A stretch of DNA of 64,000 nt from Bradyrhizobium sp. SRS-191 (GTDB taxonomy: Bacteria > Pseudomonadota > Alphaproteobacteria > Rhizobiales > Xanthobacteraceae). The notes below the pieces were generated by a model. It saw nothing but the letters and a program-made list of their open reading frames with translations. It was not told where the DNA came from and made no database searches. The translations under genes and the position numbers were made by a program. Shown here in pieces: positions 15,316-22,945 of the stretch (positions are counted from its first letter, which is position 1; each line of letters starts with the position of its first letter). The DNA lies in contig NZ_JANBVS010000006.1 in assembly GCF_024586915.1 (NCBI RefSeq), forward strand, positions 124,001-188,000, in the 5' to 3' direction.

Positions 15316-16285
15316 CGCCGAAGCCGGCCGCCGCAACGATCCGTTCGCGCCGCTGACGTCGGAATGGCTCGACGTCTCCGGCGGCCACCAGATCTATGTC
15401 GAGAGCAGCGGCCGCGTCGGCGGCCTGCCCGCCGTCTATCTGCATGGCGGCCCCGGCTCCGGCTGCCAGCCGGATCACCGCCGGCTGTTCGATCCCGAGC
15501 GCTTCCATGCCGTGCTGTTCGACCAGCGCGGCGCCGGCCGCTCGAAGCCTGCGCGCAGCCGCGACAACAACACCCTGCCCGATCTGATTGCCGACATGGA
15601 GGCAATCCGGGAGAAGTTCGGCTTCGAGACGTGGATCGTCGCTGGCGGCTCCTGGGGCGCGACCTTGGCGCTGGCTTATGCGCAGGCCTATCCAACGCGG
15701 GTCACAGGGCTGGTGCTGCGCGCAACCTTTCTCGGCACCCGCGCCGAGGTGGACATGGCGTTCGGCGAGACGCTGGCGCGGTTTCACCCTGCACTCCACC
15801 GCGACTTCCTGGAGATGCTGCCCGAAGCCGAGCGCGCCAATCCCTGCGACGCCTACTTCCGCCGCATCCTCGATCCCGATCCCGCCATCCACGGCCCGGC
15901 GGCGCGGGCCTGGCACGATGTCGAGCGGGCGCTGTCGGAAGTGAAGCCCGCGCGGACCCATCTCGACCGCCTCGCCATCCGCTCCGGCAGCGCCTTGCCG
16001 GCGACGCCGTTCATGGAGGCGCATTACTTCTCCCACGACAGCTTCATGGCGCCGGACCAGCTGCTGCGCGATGCGACCAAGCTCGCCGGCATTCCCGGCA
16101 TCATCGTGCAGGGCCGCTACGACCTGCTCTGCCCGCCCTCGACCTCGGCGAAGCTCGCCGAGATCTGGCGCGACGCCGAAATCCGTGTCGTTGAAGCCGC
16201 AGGTCACAATCTTTATGACCCCGGCATCCGCGATGCGGTCATGAAAGCCATCTGCGATCTGGCGACGCGCACGAGCGCGCCTTAA
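15308..16285 (+). CDS. Prolyl-aminopeptidase-like alpha/beta hydrolase (S33) at the end of the pqq operon
   Basis: A 325-residue alpha/beta hydrolase close to proline iminopeptidases: the oxyanion motif LHGGPGSGCQPDHRRLFDP, nucleophile elbow GGSWGATL (Ser115), the acid in QGRYDLLCPP and the histidine in EAAGHNLYDPG. No signal peptide. ATG 15308 overlaps pqqE by 8 nt; upstream in-frame starts lie inside pqqE and lack conserved sequence. No pqqF/pqqG metalloprotease lies in the window, so this serine peptidase is a candidate for trimming cross-linked PqqA, or it may simply cleave N-terminal proline. That role is inference. Confidence 0.85.
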   Translation: MPDAEAGRRNDPFAPLTSEWLDVSGGHQIYVESSGRVGGLPAVYLHGGPGSGCQPDHRRLFDPERFHAVLFDQRGAGRSKPARSRDNNTLPDLIADMEAIREKFGFETWIVAGGSWGATLALAYAQAYPTRVTGLVLRATFLGTRAEVDMAFGETLARFHPALHRDFLEMLPEAERANPCDAYFRRILDPDPAIHGPAARAWHDVERALSEVKPARTHLDRLAIRSGSALPATPFMEAHYFSHDSFMAPDQLLRDATKLAGIPGIIVQGRYDLLCPPSTSAKLAEIWRDAEIRVVEAAGHNLYDPGIRDAVMKAICDLATRTSAP

Positions 16286-16301
16286 ACACATCACTCATTC
16301 C

Positions 16302-16410
16302 CCTCATGCTGAGGAGGCGCGGCAGCGCCGTCTCGAAGCATGAGGCCCGTGACCTCTCCGGGCCTCATCCTTCGAGACGGCCGCCATTGGCGGCCTCCTC
16401 AGGATGAAGG
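16302..16410. repeat. Two-arm hairpin repeat, family C, copy 3 (arms in reverse order)
   Basis: First arm CCTCATGCTGAGGAGGCGC...GTCTCGAAGCATGAGG, second arm CCTCATCCTTCGAGACGG...CTCCTCAGGATGAAGG. The order is inverted relative to the copies at 8991 and 10390. The outer stem GCT/AGC here replaces GGT/ACC there, a compensating change. Confidence 0.8.
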
Positions 16411-16437
16411 TCAGCACACGCACCAGGAGGCTTCGAG

Positions 16438-17109
16438 ATGCCCATCGCCGGGAAAGGCATGCTGTTGACGTCGATGAACATCGACCCAGCGTACGAGGCC
16501 GACTTCAATCGCTGGTACGACAGCGAGCATCTCGAGGAGCGCGTCGCGATCCCAGGCTTCATCGAGGCGCGGCGTTATGTCGCCGAGCAGGGCAGCCCGA
16601 AATATCTCTGCCTGTATTCGACCGAGACGATCGACGTGCTCGACAGCGACGCCTATCGCGCGCGGCTCGAAGCACCGACGGACTGGTCGAAGACGGTCAT
16701 GGCGCGGTTCAAGAACATGCTCCGCAGTGTCGCGCGGATCACGATCTCGAAGGGCGCGGGACGCGGCGCCGTGCTCGGCATCATCCGGCTGCGGCCGAAG
16801 CCGGGGCAGGATGAAGCGCTGCGGGATGCGCTGCAGATCGAGCTCGATCCGCGCGAGCTCAGAGGCGTGATCTCGATGCACCTGCTCGAAGGCGATGCCG
16901 ATCTGTCCGGTCCCGCGGCTGGTGTCCCAGCAACCTCACGCGATGCCGATTGGTTCATCCTAATCGACGGTACCGACAGCCACGCGATTGCGACGCTGAT
17001 GACGACACGCTTCGCCGCTGTCGATGGACCTTTGGCGACGCAGATCTCGGCCGGCATCTACCGCCTGATGTGGGACCTCAGCCGCGCGGACATCGCGTCT
17101 ACGAACTAA
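16438..17109 (+). CDS. Dimeric alpha/beta-barrel protein, DUF4286/EthD-like duplication
   Basis: 223 residues made of two ferredoxin-like halves. The first half has MLLTSMNIDPAYEADFNRWYD and EHLEERVAIPGFIEARRY, the pattern of DUF4286/EthD-type dimeric barrel proteins (small-molecule oxygenase or degradation proteins). The second half, from about residue 110 (AVLGIIRLRPKPGQDEALRDAL), seems a diverged repeat. AGGAGG precedes ATG 16438 by about 6 nt. The gene stands alone, with family C repeats before and a family B repeat after. The substrate is unknown. Confidence 0.7.
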   Translation: MPIAGKGMLLTSMNIDPAYEADFNRWYDSEHLEERVAIPGFIEARRYVAEQGSPKYLCLYSTETIDVLDSDAYRARLEAPTDWSKTVMARFKNMLRSVARITISKGAGRGAVLGIIRLRPKPGQDEALRDALQIELDPRELRGVISMHLLEGDADLSGPAAGVPATSRDADWFILIDGTDSHAIATLMTTRFAAVDGPLATQISAGIYRLMWDLSRADIASTN

Positions 17110-17133
17110 GTGAGAGCCCCGTCTCTCTCCACG

Positions 17134-17219
17134 CGTCATGGCCGGGCTTGTCCCGGCCATCCACGTCGTTCAACATCCTGGGAAGCGCGTGGATGCCCGG
17201 GTCAAGCCCGGGCATGACG
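17134..17219. repeat. Paired-hairpin repeat, family B, copy 1
   Basis: The left hairpin is ATGGCCGGG-cttgt-CCCGGCCAT, the right hairpin ATGCCCGGG-tcaag-CCCGGGCAT, bounded by CGTC...GACG. Both have perfect 9-bp stems. It lies 25 bp after the DUF4286-like gene. The rest of the gap to 17574 is AT-richer and shows no recognisable gene or promoter. Confidence 0.85.
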
Positions 17220-17574
17220 ACAGAGTGTGTGGCGGTTCGCGTGCTCCACTCATTTATTCTCTAGCCTCAGTCCATCATCGTCACTCGTCTGCCATCCTCA
17301 CCGCATATCCCGCATCGCAACACATGGCGGCTTCGCGACTGCAATGCGGCATTGCACACTGTGTATGAGCAGCAGCTCTGCAAATTTGCCTTTGTGCGCG
17401 CCTTGGAATGGCTCTAGTCTGATATGACTATTCAATTGAGCCATTCAAAAAACAGAAGGGCGACGACCAGGGCCTGCTCCGGACCTCAACCGATCCTCTG
17501 CTGATCCTGATCATCAGTCGTCCTCACGTCAGGAAGGCCGCGCGCTCGTGGTTCGCCGCGCGGACAGGGTAGGA

Positions 17575-19374
17575 ATGAGAGCGACTGATATCTCGGCGCC
17601 CGACTACTTTCACAAAGTGGTCGATTGCCAATGGGCTTGTCCCGCACACACGCCGGTCCCCGAATACATTCGCCTGATCGCTGAGGGTCGCTATAGCGAC
17701 GCCTACATGATCAATTGGAAGTCGAACGTCTTCCCCGGCATTCTCGGACGCACCTGCGATCGCCCCTGCGAGCCCGCCTGCCGGCGCGGCCGCGTCGAGG
17801 AGAGCCCGGTCGCGATCTGCCGCCTGAAGCGCGTCGCCGCCGATTTCAAGGACGACGTGCAGCAGCGCATGCCGCGGCCCGTGCCGAAAAACGGCCGGCG
17901 CATCGCGCTGGTCGGCGGCGGCCCGGCGTCGCTGACGGTGGCGCGTGATCTCGCGCCGCTCGGCTATCACTGCACCGTGTTCGACGCCGATCCCAAGCCC
18001 GGCGGCATGATGCGCTCGCAGATTCCAAAGTTCCGCCTGCCCGACAGCGTGATCGACGAGGAGACGGGCTACGTGCTCAGCCTCGGCGTCGACTACAAGG
18101 CCGGCCATCGCGTCAACAGCCTCAAGGCGCTGCTGGCCGACAACTATGATGCCGTCTTCATCGGCTCCGGCGCGCCACGCGGCCGCGAGCTGAACATTCC
18201 CGGCCGGAAGGAAGCCGCCGCCAACATCCATCTCGGCATCGACTGGCTGTCCAGCGTCTCGTTCGGCCACACCGACAAGATCGGCAAGCGCGTGATCGTC
18301 CTCGGCGGCGGCAACACCGCGATGGACTGCTGCCGCACCGCACGCCGCCTCGGCGGCGAGGACGTCAAGGTCATCGTCCGCTCCGGCTTCGAGGAGATGA
18401 AGGCCTCGCCCTGGGAGAAAGAGGACGCGCTGCATGAGGACATTCCGATCCTCAACTATCTGGTTCCGGTCGCCTTCACGCACGACAACGGCAAGCTGAC
18501 TGGCGTCACTTTCCAGAAGGTGAAGGCAGAATATGACGACAAGGGCCGGCGTTCACTGGTGCCCTCGGGCGAGCCCGATCAGACGTTCGAATGCGACGAC
18601 GTGCTGGTTGCCGTCGGCCAGGAAAATGCCTTCCCCTGGATCGAAGCCGATTGCGGCATCGCGTTCGACAAATGGCACATGCCGGTCGTCGATGCGAAAA
18701 CGTTCGTCTCCACCAATCCAAAGGTGTTCTTCGGCGGCGATGCCGCGTTCGGTCCGAAGAACATCATCTGGGCGGTTGCGCAGGGCCACGAGGCGGCGCT
18801 GTCGATCCATCGTCTTCTCTCCGGCGAGGACATCACCGAGCGGCCGCTGCCGGAGGTGCATGTCTCGTCGCAGAAGATGGGCATCCACGAATGGAGCTAC
18901 GACAACGACATCTCGGCCGACAAGCGCTTCAAGGTGCCGCATCGCGACAAGGTGGTGGCGTTGAAGGACATCCGCGCCGAGGTCGAGCTCGGCTACGACG
19001 TCAAGCTCGCACTCGGCGAGGCGCATCGCTGCCTGAACTGCGACGTGCAGACGGTGTTCTCCAACACGCTGTGCATCGAATGCGACGCCTGCGCCGACAT
19101 CTGCCCGATGGACTGCATCACCTTCACCGAGAATGGCGAGGAGGCCGATCTGCGCTCGCGGCTGCGGGCGCCGTCTGTTCATCCCGACCAGGACCTCTAC
19201 GTGTCATCGGATCTCAAGACCGGACGCGTGATGGTGAAGGACGAGGACGTCTGCCTCCATTGCGGCCTGTGCGCCGAACGCTGCCCCACCGGTGCGTGGG
19301 ACATGCAGAAGTACTTCATCGAGACCACTCACGCAGGTAACGCATGTCCCAGCAAGCGCCGCTCAGCAGCGTAA
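17575..19374 (+). CDS. FAD/NAD(P) oxidoreductase subunit with two 4Fe-4S clusters (KorC/GltD-like)
   Basis: 599 residues. The N-terminal iron-sulphur part has Cys18/Cys22 (CQWACPAHTP) and CDRPCEPAC (Cys61, 65, 69) as in glutamate synthase small subunits. An FAD Rossmann motif (ALVGGGPASLTVA) and an NAD(P) motif (VIVLGGGNTAMDCC) follow. The C-terminus is a 2x[4Fe-4S] ferredoxin domain: CIECDACADIC from Cys500 and CLHCGLCAERC from Cys560. It likely passes electrons between NAD(P)H and the 2-oxoacid oxidoreductase encoded next; the following gene starts 31 nt before its stop. This matches the NADP-linked 2-oxoglutarate oxidoreductase of Azoarcus. GTG 17548 is an alternative start; AGGG lies before ATG 17575. 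Confidence 0.82.
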   Translation: MRATDISAPDYFHKVVDCQWACPAHTPVPEYIRLIAEGRYSDAYMINWKSNVFPGILGRTCDRPCEPACRRGRVEESPVAICRLKRVAADFKDDVQQRMPRPVPKNGRRIALVGGGPASLTVARDLAPLGYHCTVFDADPKPGGMMRSQIPKFRLPDSVIDEETGYVLSLGVDYKAGHRVNSLKALLADNYDAVFIGSGAPRGRELNIPGRKEAAANIHLGIDWLSSVSFGHTDKIGKRVIVLGGGNTAMDCCRTARRLGGEDVKVIVRSGFEEMKASPWEKEDALHEDIPILNYLVPVAFTHDNGKLTGVTFQKVKAEYDDKGRRSLVPSGEPDQTFECDDVLVAVGQENAFPWIEADCGIAFDKWHMPVVDAKTFVSTNPKVFFGGDAAFGPKNIIWAVAQGHEAALSIHRLLSGEDITERPLPEVHVSSQKMGIHEWSYDNDISADKRFKVPHRDKVVALKDIRAEVELGYDVKLALGEAHRCLNCDVQTVFSNTLCIECDACADICPMDCITFTENGEEADLRSRLRAPSVHPDQDLYVSSDLKTGRVMVKDEDVCLHCGLCAERCPTGAWDMQKYFIETTHAGNACPSKRRSAA

Positions 19375-21194
19375 ACGACTTCGTCGTCCGCTTCGCCAAC
19401 GTCAACGGCTCCGGCTCGGCCAGCGCCAACGAGCTGTTCGCGCGCGCCGTGCTCCGCCACGGCGTGCCGGTGAGCCCCCGCAACATCTTCCCGTCCAACA
19501 TCCAGGGCCTGCCGACCTGGTACGAGGTGCGCGTCACCGAGGCCGGCCATCTCGGCGCGCGCGGCGGCGGCACCGACCTGATGGTCGCGATGAATCCGCA
19601 GACCTGGGACAAGGACGTCGCCGGCATCGTGCCGGGCGGCTATCTGTTCTACGATTCGACCAAGCCGATGCCGTCGACCAAGTTCCGCGACGACGTGAAC
19701 GTCATCGGCGTGCCGCTGACCGCGATCACCAACTCGACCTACTCGGACCCGCGCCAGCGCCAGCTGTTCAAGAACATCATCTATCTCGGCGCGCTCTCGG
19801 CGCTGCTCGAGATGGACCCGAAACTGATCGAGCAATTGATCGGCGAGCAGTACAAGGGCAAGGAGAAGCTGCTCTCCTCCAACGTCCATGCGCTGCATCT
19901 CGGCCGCGACTGGGCGCTGCAGAACCTGAAATGCCCGATCGGCCTGCGCATCAGGAAGGCGGACAAGGTCGGCGACCGCATCTTCCTCGAAGGCAACAAT
20001 GCCGCCGCGCTCGGCGCCGTCTATGGCGGCGCCACGGTGTGCGCCTGGTACCCGATCACGCCGTCATCCTCGGTGGCCGAGGCGTTCACCAATCACTGCA
20101 AGAAGCTGCGGCATGATCCGGCGACGGGCCAGGCCAAATACGCCATCGTGCAGGCCGAGGACGAGCTCGCCTCGATCGGCATGGTGGTCGGCGCGTCCTG
20201 GAACGGCGCCCGCGCCTTCACCACGACCTCGGGGCCCGGCGTCTCGCTGATGACGGAGTTCATCGGCCTCTCCTACTTCGCCGAGATCCCGGCCGTGATC
20301 ATGAACGTGCAGCGCGCCGGCCCCTCCACGGGCATGCCGACCCGGACGCAGCAATGCGATCTGATAGCCTGCGGCTATGCCTCGCACGGTGATACCAAGC
20401 ACGTGATGCTGTTCCCCGAGGATCCCGCGGAGGCGTTCGAATTCGCCGCCGCTTCGTTCGATCTCGCCGAGCGGCTGCAGACCACCGTCTTCCTGATGCT
20501 CGATTTGGACATCGGCATGAACCAGCGGCTGTGTCGGCCGCTGAAATGGGACGACGCCAAGCAGTATGACCGCGGCAAGGTGATGACGGCCGAGATGCTC
20601 GACGAAGGCCGCGACTTCGGCCGCTATCTCGACGTCGATGGCGACGGCATTCCGTTCCGCACCCTTCCCGGCACGCATCCGACTGAGGGATCCTACTTCA
20701 CCCGCGGCACCTCGCGTGACCGCTACGCGCGCTATTCGGAAGAAGGCGCCGTCTATGCCGACAACGTGCAGCGTCTCTTGCGCAAGTTCCAGACGGCGCA
20801 GGACATGGTGCCGCGTCCGTTGCAGGCCAATGCGGCCAAGCCGACCAAATACGGCGTGATCTATTTCGGCTCGACCGCGCCGGCGATGGACGAGGCGATC
20901 GAATTGCTGGAGGCCCGCGGCCACCAGCTGGATCGCCTTCGCATCCGCGCCTTCCCGTTCCATTCCAGCGTCGCGAGCTTCGTGGCCGAGCACGACTTCG
21001 TCTATGTGGTCGAGCAGAACCGCGATGCCCAGCTGCGCCAGCTGATCGTCACCGAGAACGGCATCGACCCGGTGCGCCTCGTGCCGATCCTGCATTATGA
21101 CGGCACCCCGATCACCGCGCGCTTCATCGCCGAGGCGATCGGCACCCATCAGGACCAGATCAAGGTGACCCCGCTGCGGAAGGCCGTGTCATGA
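19344..21194 (+). CDS. 2-oxoacid:acceptor oxidoreductase, fused gamma-alpha subunit
   Basis: 616 residues. The gamma domain (about 1-190) begins NDFVVRFANVNGSGSASANE and includes EVRVTEAGHLGARGG. The alpha domain (about 205-616) contains the thiamine-enzyme motif YPITPSSSVAEAF, EDELASIGMVVGASWNGAR and TTSGPGVSLMTEFIG. This gamma-alpha fusion is the form found in 2-oxoglutarate/2-oxoisovalerate ferredoxin oxidoreductases. The start lies inside the upstream gene (31-nt overlap) after AGGT, so synthesis is coupled to the electron-transfer subunit. 2-Oxoglutarate is the favoured substrate by analogy with Azoarcus KorA; the sequence alone cannot exclude a branched 2-oxoacid. Confidence 0.85.
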   Translation: MSQQAPLSSVNDFVVRFANVNGSGSASANELFARAVLRHGVPVSPRNIFPSNIQGLPTWYEVRVTEAGHLGARGGGTDLMVAMNPQTWDKDVAGIVPGGYLFYDSTKPMPSTKFRDDVNVIGVPLTAITNSTYSDPRQRQLFKNIIYLGALSALLEMDPKLIEQLIGEQYKGKEKLLSSNVHALHLGRDWALQNLKCPIGLRIRKADKVGDRIFLEGNNAAALGAVYGGATVCAWYPITPSSSVAEAFTNHCKKLRHDPATGQAKYAIVQAEDELASIGMVVGASWNGARAFTTTSGPGVSLMTEFIGLSYFAEIPAVIMNVQRAGPSTGMPTRTQQCDLIACGYASHGDTKHVMLFPEDPAEAFEFAAASFDLAERLQTTVFLMLDLDIGMNQRLCRPLKWDDAKQYDRGKVMTAEMLDEGRDFGRYLDVDGDGIPFRTLPGTHPTEGSYFTRGTSRDRYARYSEEGAVYADNVQRLLRKFQTAQDMVPRPLQANAAKPTKYGVIYFGSTAPAMDEAIELLEARGHQLDRLRIRAFPFHSSVASFVAEHDFVYVVEQNRDAQLRQLIVTENGIDPVRLVPILHYDGTPITARFIAEAIGTHQDQIKVTPLRKAVS

Positions 21195-21215
21195 TGCGGC
21201 CCCTACTCTCTCCTC

Positions 21216-21298
21216 CGTCATGCCCGGGCTTGACCCGGGCATCCACGTCCCTCCGCCCGGCACCCACGTGGATGGCCGGGTCAAGCCCGGCCATGACG
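21216..21298. repeat. Paired-hairpin repeat, family B, copy 2, inside an operon
   Basis: The left hairpin is ATGCCCGGG-cttga-CCCGGGCAT, the right ATGGCCGGG-tcaag-CCCGGCCAT, the reverse arrangement of types compared with 17134. It sits in the 127-bp gap between the alpha and beta subunit genes and ends 23 nt before the beta start codon. Confidence 0.85.
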
Positions 21299-21321
21299 AC
21301 GCCGGTTGATGCGAGGCTCTC

Positions 21322-22377
21322 ATGACCTACATCGCAAAGCCGAAATTCCAGCATCCCGGGATCAAGAAGAACGCGCTCGGCTACAGCCATCGCGACTACG
21401 AGGGCAAGATCTCGACCCTGTGCGCCGGCTGCGGCCACGACTCGATCACCGCCTCGATCATCGAGGCCTGCTTCGAGCTGTCGATCGAGCCGCATCGGGT
21501 GGCGAAGATCTCCGGCATCGGCTGCTCGTCGAAGACGCCGGACTACTTCCTCGGCAATTCGCACGGCTTCAACACCGTGCACGGCCGCATGCCCTCGGTG
21601 CTGACCGGCGCCAATCTCGCCAACCGCGAGCTGATCTATCTCGGCGTCTCCGGCGACGGCGATTCCGCCTCGATCGGCTTCGGCCAGTTCGCGCATGCGA
21701 TCCGGCGCGGCGTCAACATGACCTATATCGTCGAGAATAACGGCGTCTACGGCCTGACCAAGGGCCAGTTCTCGGCCACCGCCGACCGCGGCTCGAAGTC
21801 GAAGAAGGGCGTCACCAACACCGACAACCCGATCGACCTCGTCGGCATCGCGCTGCAATTGGGCGCGACCTATGTCGCGCGCTCGTTCTCCGGCGACAAG
21901 AAGCAGCTGGTGCCGATCATCGAGGGCGCGATCCGGCACAAGGGGGCGGCGTTCATCGACGTCATCAGCCCGTGCATCGCCTTCAACAATCACGCCGGCT
22001 CGACCAAGAGCTTCGATTATGTCCGCGAACACAACGACGCCGTGAACCGGCTGGACGTGCTGACCGGGCGCGATCCGATCGAGATCGACCAGGATCCCGG
22101 CACGGTGCAGATCGTCGAGCAGCACGACGGCTCGCGGCTGGCGCTGCGCAAGCTCGACGCCGACTACGATCCGCACGACCGGCTGGGCGCGATGACCTTC
22201 CTGCAGAGGCACGCCGCACAGGGCCAGATCGTGACCGGGTTGTTGTACGTCGATCCCGAGGCCGACGACCTGCACAGCCACCTCAATACGGTGGAGCGGC
22301 CGCTGAACCGGATGGAAGCGGCGGATCTGTGCCCGGGGCAAAGCGTGCTCGACAAGATCAATGCGAGCCTGCGATAG
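21322..22377 (+). CDS. 2-oxoacid:acceptor oxidoreductase, beta subunit
   Basis: A 351-residue thiamine-pyrophosphate and iron-sulphur subunit. CAGCGHDSI (Cys34, Cys37) and GIGCSSKTPDYF supply cluster ligands. GDGDSASIGFGQFAHAIRRG followed by IVENNGVYGLTKGQFS is the thiamine-binding GDG...NN motif. The C-terminus has the LGAMTFLQRHAAQGQIVTG block of the family. It completes a three-gene enzyme with the two upstream genes, although a family B repeat separates it from the alpha gene and may change its relative expression. Together they would interconvert a 2-oxoacid plus CoA with acyl-CoA, CO2 and reduced ferredoxin/NAD(P)H. Confidence 0.9.
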   Translation: MTYIAKPKFQHPGIKKNALGYSHRDYEGKISTLCAGCGHDSITASIIEACFELSIEPHRVAKISGIGCSSKTPDYFLGNSHGFNTVHGRMPSVLTGANLANRELIYLGVSGDGDSASIGFGQFAHAIRRGVNMTYIVENNGVYGLTKGQFSATADRGSKSKKGVTNTDNPIDLVGIALQLGATYVARSFSGDKKQLVPIIEGAIRHKGAAFIDVISPCIAFNNHAGSTKSFDYVREHNDAVNRLDVLTGRDPIEIDQDPGTVQIVEQHDGSRLALRKLDADYDPHDRLGAMTFLQRHAAQGQIVTGLLYVDPEADDLHSHLNTVERPLNRMEAADLCPGQSVLDKINASLR

Positions 22378-22413
22378 GACAGCAGAGTGCCGGGTTAACA
22401 GCCTGCCCTTCAC

Positions 22414-22942
22414 CGCCCTTCGAGACGCCCGCCTCCGGCGGGCTCCTCAGGACGAGGGCGGAGCATGTAGCAACATAGAGCCCGAGTGAGCCCCACGCTC
22501 ACCCCTCTCCATGAGGACGCGGCTCACGGTCGATGTACATTCCGGCTTCGGAGCCGGACGATCTCTGTCTGATGATCGCGTTCAGACCAGCCTGCAACCT
22601 CCGCACCGCTCCGCGATGCAGTGCCCTCGCCCCTTGTGGGAGAGGGCAGCGAAGGCCGATCCTCACGCTCGTTCGGGTGAGGGGTTCTCTCCGCGAGTGC
22701 AACACGTTGAGGCAGACCCCTCACCCGACCGAGGTCGTTGCGCTGCCATCCATGCCCTCTCCCACAAGGGGCGAGGGCGCAGTCACGGCCGTCGCGCCCG
22801 CGGCGAGGTCGATTGGTTCCCGCTTCTCCATGTGGTTGCTATGGGAGCCCGACAGCGACCTCATGGTCTGGGTGCAGCACGCTCCGTGCTGGAGGCTCAT
22901 GGTGAGGAGCGCCGCAGGCGCGTCTCGAACCATGAGGCCCCG
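22414..22942. repeat. Composite repeat: two family C arms separated by a family D element
   Basis: One family C arm (CCCTTCGAGACGCCCG...CTCCTCAGGACGAGGG) lies near 22417-22460 and the partner arm (CTCATGGTGAGGAGCGCC...GTCTCGAACCATGAG) at 22896-22940. Between them, about 22612-22790, is a family D element with GCCCCTTGTGGGAGAGGGC facing GCCCTCTCCCACAAGGGGC. Elsewhere the two C arms are 30-60 bp apart. This fills the 22378-22945 gap; no gene is seen. Confidence 0.7.
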
Positions 22943-22945
22943 ATC

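Noticed and set aside
13828..15336. 502-codon minus-strand ORF
   Set aside because: It lies antisense to pqqD and pqqE, which have clear motifs; high GC gives long antisense frames.
17222..17547. tRNA or small RNA in the gap before the oxidoreductase operon
   Set aside because: No cloverleaf or conserved hairpin was found by eye; the region is only AT-richer.
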